Shown: positions 25,902-34,172 of the stretch, one piece after another | Layout: the number at the start of each line of letters is the position of its first letter | How positions within the stretch are numbered: position 1 is the stretch's first letter | NCBI RefSeq assembly: GCF_900105675.1 | Contig: NZ_LT629786.1 | Span: 1,922,001-1,986,000 of the forward strand | From: Pseudomonas synxantha | GTDB taxonomy: Bacteria > Pseudomonadota > Gammaproteobacteria > Pseudomonadales > Pseudomonadaceae | DNA: 64,000 nucleotides | Direction of reading: 5' to 3' | Translations under genes and position numbers: made by a program | The notes under the pieces: model-generated | Database searches by the model: none | The model's input: the letters and a program-made list of their open reading frames with translations, nothing else | What the model was told of the DNA's origin: nothing

Positions 25902-25915
25902 TTGATTTAAGTCAG
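25902..25915 (-). promoter_or_regulatory. FNR/ANR-like box upstream of APC transporter
   Basis: TTGATTTAAGTCAG has a perfect left half and a right half with two mismatches to ATCAA. Its centre is about 104 bp before the ATG at 25805, the same distance as the other sites of the island. Confidence 0.45.
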
Positions 25916-26083
25916 AATCGTCAAAATAAGCGCGCGTTTGAACCGGCACGGATCGACTGAGGCGTACACGCCGTCCAACACGTTTGTTCGGTCCAGCATG
26001 CCTGCTATGGCATCAACTCAACCAGCCGAGGTATCCCAAGTCTCATTAGCACTTTCCCGAGATATGTCGCTTTTTAAGCTTGC

Positions 26084-26095
26084 TGAAACGTTTCA
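26084..26095. promoter_or_regulatory. LacI/FruR-type operator palindrome
   Basis: TGAAACGTTTCA is a perfect 12-bp palindrome of the form bound by Cra/FruR and related LacI-family repressors. It lies 44 bp upstream of the sugar-epimerase-like gene. The gap 25806-26138 otherwise holds only the FNR/ANR-like site at 25902. No LacI-family gene is nearby, so the regulator is elsewhere. Confidence 0.55.
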
Positions 26096-26138
26096 TCGAG
26101 TTTATAAAACTGACACAACTCCAAGAAAGGCTGCCGTC

Positions 26139-27353
26139 ATGACCCCACTCAAACTCCTCATCGCCCTCAGCACACTCTCCGTCACCTCCCACGCCATGGC
26201 CTGGGATTACGTTCTGCTCGACACCGATAAAGCCGCCCAGAACTGGCAGGTCACCAGCCAGCAACTCGGCATACAAACCGACAAACCCTTCAGCGTCTCC
26301 CTGCGCACCTTGCACGGCGGTCGGCAGGAGGGCGTCAGCATCGTCGATATCGATAACGGCACGATGAAACTCTCGGTGGTGCCGACACGCGGGATGAACG
26401 TGTTGCAGGCCTCGGTCGGCGATGTGCGCATGGGTTGGGATTCGCCGGTCAAGGAAGTGGTCAATCCGTCCTTCATTGAACTCAATGGCCGTGGCGGCCT
26501 GGGCTGGTTGGAAGGTTTCAATGAGCTGGTCACCCGCTGCGGATACGAATGGGTCGGCCACCCCGGCATCGACAATGGCGAACTGCTGACCCTGCACGGT
26601 CGGGCCGCCAACATTCCGGCGAACAAAGTCACCCTGCACATCGATGAAAAACCACCGTACGCCATCACCCTGCGTGGCGAGCTGAAGGAGCAGGCCTTCA
26701 AGAAGGTCGACTTCTCCGTCGCGACCGAACTGGTCACCGAGGCTGGCAGCGTGGTGTTCGCCCTCAACGACACCCTGACCAACAACGGCGACTATCCGAA
26801 AGAATACCAGGCGCTGTATCACAGTAATTTCAGCACGCCGTTCCTGGAGCAGGGCGCTCGTTTCGCTGCGCCGGTGAAACAGGTGTCGCCGTTCAACGAC
26901 AAGGCCAAGGGCGAACTGGCCGACTGGCAAACCTACCGCGCACCCACCAAGGACTACGATGAAACGGTTTACAACGTGGTGCCGTATGCCGACGCCAAGG
27001 GCGATACGTTGACCGTGTTGCATAACAAGGCCGGCAGCCTGGGCGTTTCGGTAGGCTTCAATACGCAGACACTGCCGGTATTTTCCCTGTGGAAAAACAC
27101 CGATACCCAAGGGCAGGGCTATGTGACGGGGCTGGAGCCGGGCACGAGTTTTTCCTACAACCGTCGTTATCAGCGGCCACTGAACCTGGTGCCTACCATT
27201 GGGCCGAAGGAACACAAGCAGTTCCGCATCAGCTACAGCTTGTTGGCGGATAAGGCGGCGGTAGACAAGGCCTTGAAGCAGGTGAGCGAGATTCAGGCTG
27301 GGCGGGAGACTGAGGTGCGGCAGACGCCGTTGGTTGATTTGACCAAGGGGTAA
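26139..27353 (+). CDS. Secreted DUF4432 / aldose-1-epimerase-like protein
   Basis: 404-aa protein with a signal peptide (MTPLKLLIALSTLSVTSHAMA, cleavage before WDY), so probably periplasmic. The mature part is a galactose-mutarotase-like beta-sandwich of the DUF4432 type: SVVPTRGMNVLQASVGDVRMGW, GGLGWLEGFNELVTRCGYEW, LHGRAANIPANK and VTGLEPGTSFSYNR. Sugar binding or epimerisation is inferred. The start at 26139 follows AGAAAGG; an in-frame ATG at 25938 would destroy the signal peptide. From about 27050 the codons shift from C-ending to G/T-ending. A FruR-type palindrome upstream supports sugar-dependent control. Confidence 0.85.
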   Translation: MTPLKLLIALSTLSVTSHAMAWDYVLLDTDKAAQNWQVTSQQLGIQTDKPFSVSLRTLHGGRQEGVSIVDIDNGTMKLSVVPTRGMNVLQASVGDVRMGWDSPVKEVVNPSFIELNGRGGLGWLEGFNELVTRCGYEWVGHPGIDNGELLTLHGRAANIPANKVTLHIDEKPPYAITLRGELKEQAFKKVDFSVATELVTEAGSVVFALNDTLTNNGDYPKEYQALYHSNFSTPFLEQGARFAAPVKQVSPFNDKAKGELADWQTYRAPTKDYDETVYNVVPYADAKGDTLTVLHNKAGSLGVSVGFNTQTLPVFSLWKNTDTQGQGYVTGLEPGTSFSYNRRYQRPLNLVPTIGPKEHKQFRISYSLLADKAAVDKALKQVSEIQAGRETEVRQTPLVDLTKG

Positions 27354-27586
27354 CACAGGCGGGATCGGTGCGGACGATATTGCAGCTCCTGGGCCACTTG
27401 TTCGCGTCTGATCCCTTCGGCTTGTTCAAGGTCAGCCAGCGTGCTCGACCTTGAGCGGTTGATCGGTATGGATGCGCTAAACCCACGCAGGGCTCTGGCC
27501 CGCATTGCGGGAAATCCCTCATTGCAGCACCTCCATCACCCCACTAGCATGAGCCTCGACACCCAGCCAGTTCAGAGGGAAAGCTC

Positions 27587-28465
27587 ATGACGACCCAACA
27601 ACATGACGACAAGCAACCCACCCCGGATCCTGCAGAAAACAACGCATTTTTCCCCTCTCCCTATTCCCTCAGCCAGTTCACCTCACCCAAATCCGACCTC
27701 AGTGGCGCCGACTACCCCGACCCCTACAAGGGCGGGCGTTGGAAGGTCCTGGTGATCGGCGCCGATGAGCGTTACCTGCTCACCGACAACGGCACGATGT
27801 TCTCCACCGGCAACCACCCGGTGGAAACCCTGCTGCCCATGTATCACCTGGATAAAGCCGGCTTCACGTTCGATATCGCGACGCTGTCGGGCAACCCGGT
27901 GAAGTTCGAGTTTTGGGCCATGCCTTCCGAAGATGTGGAAGTGCAGGGCTTTTATGCCAAATACCGCGAGCAGTTCAAGCGCCCGCTCAAGCTGGCCGAG
28001 GTGATCGAGAATGCGCTGGGTGAGGACTCGGACTATATCGGCGTGTTTATCCCCGGTGGGCATGGAGCGTTGATCGGCTTGCCGCAGAGTGCCGAGGTGA
28101 AGGCGGTACTGGAGTGGATGGTCGCGAAGGACAAGTTCGTGATTTCGCTGTGTCATGGCCCGGCCGCGCTGCTCGCAGCGGGTGTGGGCGAGTCCAGGGA
28201 TTCCTATCTGTTCAGCGGTTACAGGATCTGCGCCTTTCCCGATGCGCTCGATGCCACGACGCCTGATATCGGTTATATGCCGGGCCATCTGACCTGGAAA
28301 TTCGGCGAGCAACTGCAAGCGCTGGGGGTTGAGATCGTCAATCAGGACATTACCGGGGCGACGCTGCAGGATCGCAAGTTGTTGACCGGCGACAGCCCGT
28401 TGGCAGGCAACAATCTCGGTAAGCTGGCCGCGCAGGCATTGCTCAAAGCGGTCGCGGCGGGGTGA
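27587..28465 (+). CDS. hchA: Hsp31/HchA-type protein deglycase and chaperone
   Basis: 292-aa DJ-1/PfpI superfamily protein, cytoplasmic. The nucleophile elbow is [16 protein letters not shown] with C189-H190, and E80 in [12 protein letters not shown] fits the conserved Glu. The long N-terminal segment ([32 protein letters not shown]) is that of E. coli Hsp31, which repairs glyoxal/methylglyoxal-glycated proteins and has chaperone activity. Start ATG at 27587 is preceded by AGAGGGAAAGCTC. It overlaps the following LuxR-type gene by 4 nt (GTGA), so they are translated together. Confidence 0.95.
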   Translation: MTTQQHDDKQPTPDPAENNAFFPSPYSLSQFTSPKSDLSGADYPDPYKGGRWKVLVIGADERYLLTDNGTMFSTGNHPVETLLPMYHLDKAGFTFDIATLSGNPVKFEFWAMPSEDVEVQGFYAKYREQFKRPLKLAEVIENALGEDSDYIGVFIPGGHGALIGLPQSAEVKAVLEWMVAKDKFVISLCHGPAALLAAGVGESRDSYLFSGYRICAFPDALDATTPDIGYMPGHLTWKFGEQLQALGVEIVNQDITGATLQDRKLLTGDSPLAGNNLGKLAAQALLKAVAAG

Positions 28466-29181
28466 CTGAGGCCACTGCGGAGAGGGCGATGCGTGCCGTT
28501 TTCGCTATCGAGGCGGCGCAGACGCTGGAGGCCATCCAGCAGGCGGTGCGTGGTTTCGCCGAGGCCTACGGCTATGATCGGTTTGTGCTGTTTTCCGCCT
28601 CGTCAGCGAGTGAAGAAGTGGTGGAGCGCATCTATTGGGTGGAGGGCGATTGGTTCGGTAGTGGCCAGGATGTGGATGCCCAGACCTATGTGCGTCGCTG
28701 CCCGATCACGCGCCATGTGCTGGATAATCGCGAAGCCTTCTTCTGGATCAAGGTGCAGGACAAAGGCGGGGAGCGCTACCACGTGGTTCGTGCACCAAGC
28801 GGCCCTGGCGTGCAAGGACTGCAGGTGCCGGTGTTCGGTCCGCAAGGGCTTGAAGGTGCCATGAGCCTGGGCGGCGAGCGGGTGGACGGCTCGGCGCGAG
28901 TACGCCTGGGGTTGAGCATGGTCGCCACGGCGGCTTTTTTCTGCGCACGCAGGCTGCTTGAGCCGCCGGTGGCTGAATGGGTAGGCAAGCTTTCCCTGCG
29001 TGAGCGGGAAGTGCTGGCTTGGACGGCTGCCGGCCGGCGCCAGGCCGATATCGCGGCAACCCTCGGTTTATCGGAGCGCACCGTGGAGAATCACTTGCGC
29101 TCGGCGCGCCGGCGCCTTGGGGTGGCGACGACAGCGCAGGCCGTCAGGATTGCGATTCGCAAGGGGGAGATTGAGGGTTGA
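28462..29181 (+). CDS. LuxR-type solo regulator with altered ligand pocket
   Basis: 239-aa regulator. Residues 1-160 are an autoinducer-binding-type domain; residues 173-235 are the LuxR helix-turn-helix with [20 protein letters not shown] and [20 protein letters not shown]. The start is a GTG at 28462 inside the hchA stop. No LuxI synthase gene is near. At the site where LuxR/TraR proteins have the acyl-homoserine-lactone-binding Asp-Pro, this protein reads [10 protein letters not shown], so Cys replaces Asp; the downstream FFW aromatic is kept. It is translationally coupled to hchA and is more likely to regulate the aldehyde-repair gene than quorum sensing. Confidence 0.88.
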   Translation: MTEATAERAMRAVFAIEAAQTLEAIQQAVRGFAEAYGYDRFVLFSASSASEEVVERIYWVEGDWFGSGQDVDAQTYVRRCPITRHVLDNREAFFWIKVQDKGGERYHVVRAPSGPGVQGLQVPVFGPQGLEGAMSLGGERVDGSARVRLGLSMVATAAFFCARRLLEPPVAEWVGKLSLREREVLAWTAAGRRQADIAATLGLSERTVENHLRSARRRLGVATTAQAVRIAIRKGEIEG

Positions 29182-29291
29182 ACAAGAGGTTTTTTGAAAA
29201 CACGTTAGTTAATACACGGTGACGGCCCACGACGCTTGTCCTGGAGCGGAGATTGGCAAAAGCGTTGGGGCAGCATCGACATTTGAAAGAG

Positions 29292-30044
29292 TCAAACTTT
29301 GCGTGCCCAGCTTCCGAACATCACATCGCCGATGTAGATGCCTGAAGAGGCTGAACGCTCCTGATCCAAGCGCTCCTGCAGCGTTTCAATGTCGACGTCT
29401 TCTGCACTGGCCACCCCTAATGCAGTGATCCGCGGTAAGCACGCTCGAACGATGGCGCCAAGGTTGTAGGGTGTATCAGGTGTTTGTATCAGGCATTCAG
29501 CCCGCACGCTTTCAACAGTCAAGCCTGCCTGTGTAAAAATGCCGTGCAGATTAAAACCGATGTGTAGATCGGCCCCTTCGCGAGCAATCATTTCCTGTAT
29601 CCAGGATTGCGCCGTTTTATGCAAAGGGAAGGGATCCAGGCTTGTGGGCACCATCGTCGTATCGTGCTCTTGAAAGACCACGATGCCAGTGGGGCGCAAG
29701 TACCTCGACAGCGCACGAATCGTTGCCACCGCATCCTTCTGATACATCAGGACACGCCGCCCAACGATTGCGTCAAAAGTGCCGAGAGAGTCCTGCAGTT
29801 CTGAAACATCACACTGCAAAAACTTCAGCGAAGGGTGGTTTCGTGATGCATTGCGCTGGCGTGCACTGGCGATGGCTGCGGCGTCACGATCGATTCCGAC
29901 GATCTCTGCGTCATTCTCCACCAAATTACACAACAGAAATGAAACATCCCCCGAGCCGCAGCCAACGTCCAGAATTCGCATCCCTTTTGCGATTCCTGCG
30001 TCGATCAGCAAACGTGTGGTGAAGTCGGGTAGGTTGGTCGACAT
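29292..30044 (-). CDS. Class I SAM-dependent methyltransferase
   Basis: 250-aa cytoplasmic enzyme. Motif I is RILDVGCGSGDVSFLLCNLV, the motif II acidic loop is EIVGIDRDAAAI, and FDAIVGRRVLMYQKDA stands in the post-motif position. The methyl acceptor is not readable. GAGG lies just before the ATG at 30044. It is not in an operon; the adjacent chemoreceptor is on the same strand but 302 nt away. Confidence 0.88.
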   Translation of the reverse strand: MSTNLPDFTTRLLIDAGIAKGMRILDVGCGSGDVSFLLCNLVENDAEIVGIDRDAAAIASARQRNASRNHPSLKFLQCDVSELQDSLGTFDAIVGRRVLMYQKDAVATIRALSRYLRPTGIVVFQEHDTTMVPTSLDPFPLHKTAQSWIQEMIAREGADLHIGFNLHGIFTQAGLTVESVRAECLIQTPDTPYNLGAIVRACLPRITALGVASAEDVDIETLQERLDQERSASSGIYIGDVMFGSWARKV

Positions 30045-30346
30045 TACTAAGCCTCAATGAGTTTATAAGTAAGCGTAAGCTCTTATTGCCGTGCTTTTTG
30101 GCAGTGTAGAAGGTTTCACCCAGTCAGTGGCGAGTCTCCAATGCATGAAGTGTGACGCTGGCGGTATGTGGACTGGGATGTCCGCTTCTGGCCGATTGCT
30201 GCCCGTCACCAGCGCAGAAATCGGCCAATTGCAGACCTTGGATGTGTCTGGAAAACTGAGGGCGATTCACCTTGCGCAAGGTGTTGCGACAGGAACGCCA
30301 TCGCAGAAGACACTAAAGTGTGCACAGGCTAAGGCAACGACGCGTG
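30045..30346. other. Gene-free gap with a dispersed short repeat
   Basis: 302 nt without a convincing gene. At 30178-30203 it has ATGTCCGCTTCTGGCCGATT, the same 26-nt element (23 of 26 identical) as at 32742-32767. Confidence 0.6.
30178..30203 (+). repeat. Short dispersed repeat, copy 1
   Basis: Begins ATGTCCGCTTCTGGCC and ends GCTGCC. It shares 23 of 26 positions with the element at 32742. Both copies are in gaps shortly before the stop of a minus-strand gene. Confidence 0.7.
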
Positions 30347-31969
30347 TCAGACCTTGAAGCGCGCCACTAAGTGATTGAGCTCAATAGCTAGGTTGGCCAT
30401 CTCGCTGCAGGCGCTGGCGGTCTGACTGGCGCCTGCTGAGCTCTGGATTGACAGTTCACGGATAGTGGTCAGGTTCTGATCAGCCTCGCGGGCAACCTGA
30501 GCCTGCTCTTCTGAGGCGGTGGCGATCAGCAGGTTGCGCTCGTTGATCTGGGCTATGGCCTGGGCGATCTGTTTGAGCGACAGATCTGCATTCTGGGCCA
30601 CCGCGATTGAGCTGCTGGCTATCTGGGCGCTGACGCTCATGGCTCTCACCGCCTGGGTCGAGTCGTCCTGGATCGCGTTGATCATCTGTTCGATTTCCTG
30701 GGTGGACTGCTGGGTGCGATGGGCCAGAGCACGCACTTCATCGGCAACGACCGCAAAACCGCGGCCTTGCTCGCCCGCACGGGCAGCTTCAATAGCCGCA
30801 TTTAGCGCTAGCAGATTGGTCTGATCGGCAACCGCGCGAATCACTTCGACCACCTTACTGATGTCCTGTGCTCTGCCGGACAAGGCCTTGACCTGTTCAC
30901 CAGTGCTGGCCACGTTGCTGGCCAGACCTTCGATGGCCTTTAGGGTCTGGGCCACGTTCTCGATCCCCGAGCGGGTGAATTCCGTTGATTCGCGGGAAGA
31001 TTGGGCGGCGGCTTCGGCATTGCGTGCCACCTCGTCCACCGCTGCACTCATTTCGGTCACGGCGGTGGCGGCCTGATTGACCTCATCGTTCTGTCGCGCT
31101 AGTCCACGGCTGGCCTCTTCGGTCACCGCGCTCATCTCTTCAGAGGCGGATGCCAATTGGGTGGAGGAATCGGCGATACGGGCGATGGTTTCGCGCAGGT
31201 TGCTCTGCATCTTCGCCAAGGCGGCGAGCAGGCGGCTGGCTTCATCGCGGCCATTGATCACTACCTCCCGGGACAGGTCGCTGCCGGCGATGCGCTCGGC
31301 CACGGCCAAAGCTTCGCTGATCGGCGCCGTAATGCTGCGGGTCAGCATCGCAGCCAGTACGATGGTCAATATGACGGTCGCGACCAGCAGGCCGATTACC
31401 AGTGTCACACCATTGCTGTAAGTCGCGGAAGCATCCAGACCTGCACGCTTGGCGCCGTCATCGTTAAAATCTGCGAGCTTGTTCAGCTTGTCTTGCAGGC
31501 CATTGGTCATAGTACTGATACGGGTATTGATCAAGACGATGGCTGCGGCGTTATCACCACTTCGCAGCAACGGCTCAAGCTCATCCAGCAGCTTGAAATA
31601 CTGCTGAATATCGTCGGCCACTGCCTGGTAGAGCTCACGCTCTGCCGGCCCGCTGATCAGGGGGGCGTAAAGGCTAATGGTGTTCTGCACCGTGCTGCGG
31701 TAGCCGCTCAACGCAGCGATGCGGGTTTGGCGCTGTTGCTCGTCGATTGTTACGATGCGGACGCTTTCAAGGCGCAGACGAAAGATGGCTACCTGCATCT
31801 TGCCGATTTCACGGATGCTTGCCATCCAATTATTTTCGACGACCTGCTCCGAGTCCCTAAGCTTGCCCATTTGCATCAAAGCGACAATGCCCAGAGCAAA
31901 TACCACCAGGATAATGAGTGAGAAGAAGCAGGTCGACCGTGGAGCAAGGTTCATATTCCTGACGTTCAT
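30347..31969 (-). CDS. Methyl-accepting chemotaxis protein
   Basis: 540-aa chemoreceptor. An N-terminal helix ([20 protein letters not shown]) and a second helix ([21 protein letters not shown]) frame a four-helix-bundle periplasmic domain of about 160 residues. A HAMP domain ([22 protein letters not shown]) and a long coiled-coil signalling domain follow, with the tip [20 protein letters not shown]. The ATG at 31969 is used because the membrane signal begins there and AAGAGAG is upstream; in-frame codons back to 32353 do not look coding. Ligand unknown. No CheA/CheW genes are near. Upstream lies a cluster of TTGTACAA sites. Confidence 0.92.
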   Translation of the reverse strand: MNVRNMNLAPRSTCFFSLIILVVFALGIVALMQMGKLRDSEQVVENNWMASIREIGKMQVAIFRLRLESVRIVTIDEQQRQTRIAALSGYRSTVQNTISLYAPLISGPAERELYQAVADDIQQYFKLLDELEPLLRSGDNAAAIVLINTRISTMTNGLQDKLNKLADFNDDGAKRAGLDASATYSNGVTLVIGLLVATVILTIVLAAMLTRSITAPISEALAVAERIAGSDLSREVVINGRDEASRLLAALAKMQSNLRETIARIADSSTQLASASEEMSAVTEEASRGLARQNDEVNQAATAVTEMSAAVDEVARNAEAAAQSSRESTEFTRSGIENVAQTLKAIEGLASNVASTGEQVKALSGRAQDISKVVEVIRAVADQTNLLALNAAIEAARAGEQGRGFAVVADEVRALAHRTQQSTQEIEQMINAIQDDSTQAVRAMSVSAQIASSSIAVAQNADLSLKQIAQAIAQINERNLLIATASEEQAQVAREADQNLTTIRELSIQSSAGASQTASACSEMANLAIELNHLVARFKV

Positions 31970-32179
31970 GTTTAACTCTCTTGGAAAGGTAGGTAGCCGG
32001 CATAGAGACTGGTCCGTGTAGAGAGCCCGGAAGTGTGCGATGGCATGAGGTACCTGCGAAATGGGAGGAACAATCAGGGGCACCTGCAAGGGTATGTATT
32101 CGCCCTTGGTCCGCATCCTGCGCAGGTATTCTTTTGTTAGACGGCAACGAGTAGCGGCGCTTTCCTGGCTAGCTAAAAG

Positions 32180-32216
32180 TTGTACAAATGTTGATACTTG
32201 TACAACTCTTGTACAG
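32180..32216. promoter_or_regulatory. Cluster of TTGTACAA palindromes
   Basis: TTGTACAA occurs at 32180-32187 and 32198-32205, and TTGTACAG at 32209-32216; a further CTGTACAA is at 32402. They are about 18 and 11 bp apart, in front of the chemoreceptor gene. The repetition of an 8-bp palindrome suggests an operator. The protein is unknown. Confidence 0.5.
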
Positions 32217-32741
32217 CTATTTTGCTGCGATGTCGTCATGACATCATGCGATCCCGATGAGCGGTCAGTAACCTCCAATTTCTGGCAGCCGCGAGAAATA
32301 GAGGTCTGGCTATCGGGCTGACTACTGTTTGGCGGCGATACAGCCAAGGCCATCTTTGGGCCGATAGAATCCTGCGCCTGTAAAAATGCGTAGCGCTATT
32401 TCTGTACAAGTATTTTGTATGGGGTGAGCTAGGGCGCGCTAATTGTGAGCATGCGCTGCGCTAGGGGCTGTTGCCGTTTTATCGCGAGCCGCGATGCTGC
32501 GAGAGATGGCTCCCGGTTATGGGGGGCGAGTTCATTCTCGGATCTCCATGCGAGATGGCGGGGCAGGTTTGCCCAACGTACGAGGGGGTTATGCAAATGG
32601 CGAGCGATGGTGTTGACTGCCCCACTTGCGGGACATTCATGCCGGCTGGCCGAGCATGAGAGGGACTAGCGGACTGATCGACATGCACGTCTAATTGGTC
32701 GATTTTGCCAGCTTATCTGCCGCCAATTATATCCGACGTTA

Positions 32742-32767
32742 ATGTCTGCTTTTGGCCGATAGCTGCC
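32742..32767 (+). repeat. Short dispersed repeat, copy 2
   Basis: Begins ATGTCTGCTTTTGGCC and ends GCTGCC, as in copy 1 at 30178. It stands 5 nt before the stop of the VOC gene at 32773. Confidence 0.7.
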
Positions 32768-32772
32768 GCTTA

Positions 32773-33213
32773 CTAACGACCATTTTCGACCGAGAGCGGA
32801 CGCTCGCCCAACCGCTCTACCAACCTTACGAGATAACCGTCGGCATCCTGGACGATGAATTCTCGCTGACCTACTTCTACATTTTCAGCCCGATACCAGG
32901 TGTCTTTGCATTCTCGATAGAGTGAAACACCAGCCTGATCAAGTCTTTGGATGACGGGGGCGACAGCTTCAATATCAATCTGTAGGTTCATGCCTCTTCC
33001 AAACGGCCTGCTCAACGGCGCCGTCAGCCATTGACCCGCGTGCGAATCAATCTGCTCAAGCATGACTTGAGCGCCATTCAAATCAAGGTATGCAAACCCA
33101 TCTTCCGGGCGTTGATAAGCTACTTTGAACCCCAGGCAAGAGACCCAAAAAGCCAAGCTGCTCTGCAGGTTGGTGACCATTAACTCCGGAACCAGTTTGT
33201 TACGTTCGAACAT
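32773..33213 (-). CDS. VOC / bleomycin-resistance-like protein
   Basis: 146-aa small cytoplasmic protein with the two-module glyoxalase fold: ELMVTNLQSSLAFWVSCLGF in the first module and FIVQDADGYLVRLVERLGE at the end. The typical pairing of a His/Glu metal site is incomplete, so it may be a binding protein of the bleomycin-resistance type. The start at 33213 is the only in-frame ATG near GGAAGTC. Standalone gene. Confidence 0.85.
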   Translation of the reverse strand: MFERNKLVPELMVTNLQSSLAFWVSCLGFKVAYQRPEDGFAYLDLNGAQVMLEQIDSHAGQWLTAPLSRPFGRGMNLQIDIEAVAPVIQRLDQAGVSLYRECKDTWYRAENVEVGQREFIVQDADGYLVRLVERLGERPLSVENGR

Positions 33214-33291
33214 GAGATGACTTCCATTTCACAAGGCCCATTTCTGCAGGCGGACAGGTGTCAGTATCCAACAAATTCGCCGCGATTCAAA

Positions 33292-33381
33292 TGTGGGAGG
33301 GGGCTTGCTCCCGATAGCGGTGGGTCAGTCAACATCAATGTTTGCTGGGCTGACGTCTTCGCTGGCAAGCCCCCTCCCACA
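33292..33381. repeat. REP doublet
   Basis: TGTGGGAGGGGGCTTGCTCC and the complementary GCAAGCCCCCTCCCACA face each other around a 50-nt middle. The right arm has CTTCGCTGGC instead of the usual CCATCGGGGGC, so the element has partly diverged. Confidence 0.9.
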
Positions 33382-33449
33382 TTTGGATCGTAGAGTATCA
33401 GTTAGATAGCGGTCGGTTGTCAGGCTCCAGGGAGAGCAAGCTTACTCCC

Positions 33450-34037
33450 CTATCGAAGCAGCCCCGATAGCAAAATACGAAAGCTGGCGATTGCTTGCGT
33501 CGATGCCAGGTGTGGATCAGCCGCACTCGCGATCCACAGAGACGCATTCAAGGCAGCGCCGTTGACGAGGTAAGCAGTCGCCTGTGCATCCACGGGCTTG
33601 ATGACGTTCTGATCGATCAACACCTGAATGCTGTGCATGGTGCTGGCCAGGCACGCGCTTTGGCTGGCAGCCCGCGCCGGATCGCCAAGAACCGCAGGAC
33701 CATCCAGCAGCACGATACGTTGAATTTCCGGTTCGAGTGCAAGCTTGATCCACTCGACGCACTCCTCAACGAAACCCTCCCACGGCGTATCTGCTGTTTC
33801 CACGACTGCACGTAGGCGCGCCGAGGATTCTTCGTCTATCTGAGCAATCACGGCTTCCAGCAGGCCTTTCTTGCCACCGAAGTGGTGATAGAGCGCGCCG
33901 CGTGTCAATTCGGCATCCGCGGTCAGATCCTCCATGGCAGTTTCGGCGTAGCCCTTCTCTGCAAAGGCTTTGCGGCCTGCCGCGATCAATTTGCTGCGCG
34001 TTGACGCAATCATATCTGCACGTTTTTGTCGCGCCAT
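33450..34037 (-). CDS. TetR-family transcriptional regulator
   Basis: 195-aa repressor-type protein. Residues 10-56 form the DNA-binding domain with FAEKGYAETAMEDLTADAEL and TRGALYHHFGGKKGLLEAVI. A ligand-binding C-terminal domain follows. It is divergent from the MDR oxidoreductase, 135 nt away, with GTATG/CATAC half-sites in between. It is likely a repressor of that gene, responding to an unknown small molecule. Confidence 0.92.
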   Translation of the reverse strand: MARQKRADMIASTRSKLIAAGRKAFAEKGYAETAMEDLTADAELTRGALYHHFGGKKGLLEAVIAQIDEESSARLRAVVETADTPWEGFVEECVEWIKLALEPEIQRIVLLDGPAVLGDPARAASQSACLASTMHSIQVLIDQNVIKPVDAQATAYLVNGAALNASLWIASAADPHLASTQAIASFRILLSGLLR

Positions 34038-34080
34038 CAGGCTCTCCTTACTAGATCATGAATGCATTGACATGCAGTGC

Positions 34081-34115
34081 GTATGTTAATACATTAATCG
34101 CATACATTTTGTATG
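34081..34115. promoter_or_regulatory. Candidate TetR operator
   Basis: GTATG and CATAC half-sites recur in the divergent promoter: GTATG at 34081, CATAC at 34101 and GTATG at 34111. CATACATTTTGTATG is a compact inverted repeat. Confidence 0.5.
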
Positions 34116-34172
34116 TGAGTGCGGCGGGAGCTGCCTACCGCATCATTTGGTCAACCCAAGCGCGAGAATGTC

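Larger units (their letters stand above)
31970..32772. other. 803-bp gene-poor region
   Basis: No convincing gene. It holds three phased TTGTACAA-type palindromes (32180-32216), a fourth CTGTACAAG at 32402, the short dispersed repeat at 32742 and a few unsupported short frames. Read on the plus strand a short frame ends CPTCGTFMPAGRA near 32659, but without a good start. It may be an eroded gene. Confidence 0.5.

Noticed and set aside
30347..32353. Chemoreceptor starting at 32353 with a 128-residue extension
   Set aside because: The extension has no coding character, precedes the true signal-anchor helix and would cover the TTGTACAA cluster; 31969 has a ribosome site.
32445..32669. Small zinc-ribbon protein ending CPTCGTFMPAGRA
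   Set aside because: The plus-strand frame has no good start or Shine-Dalgarno, and the preceding residues do not look like a protein; treated as a possible remnant.
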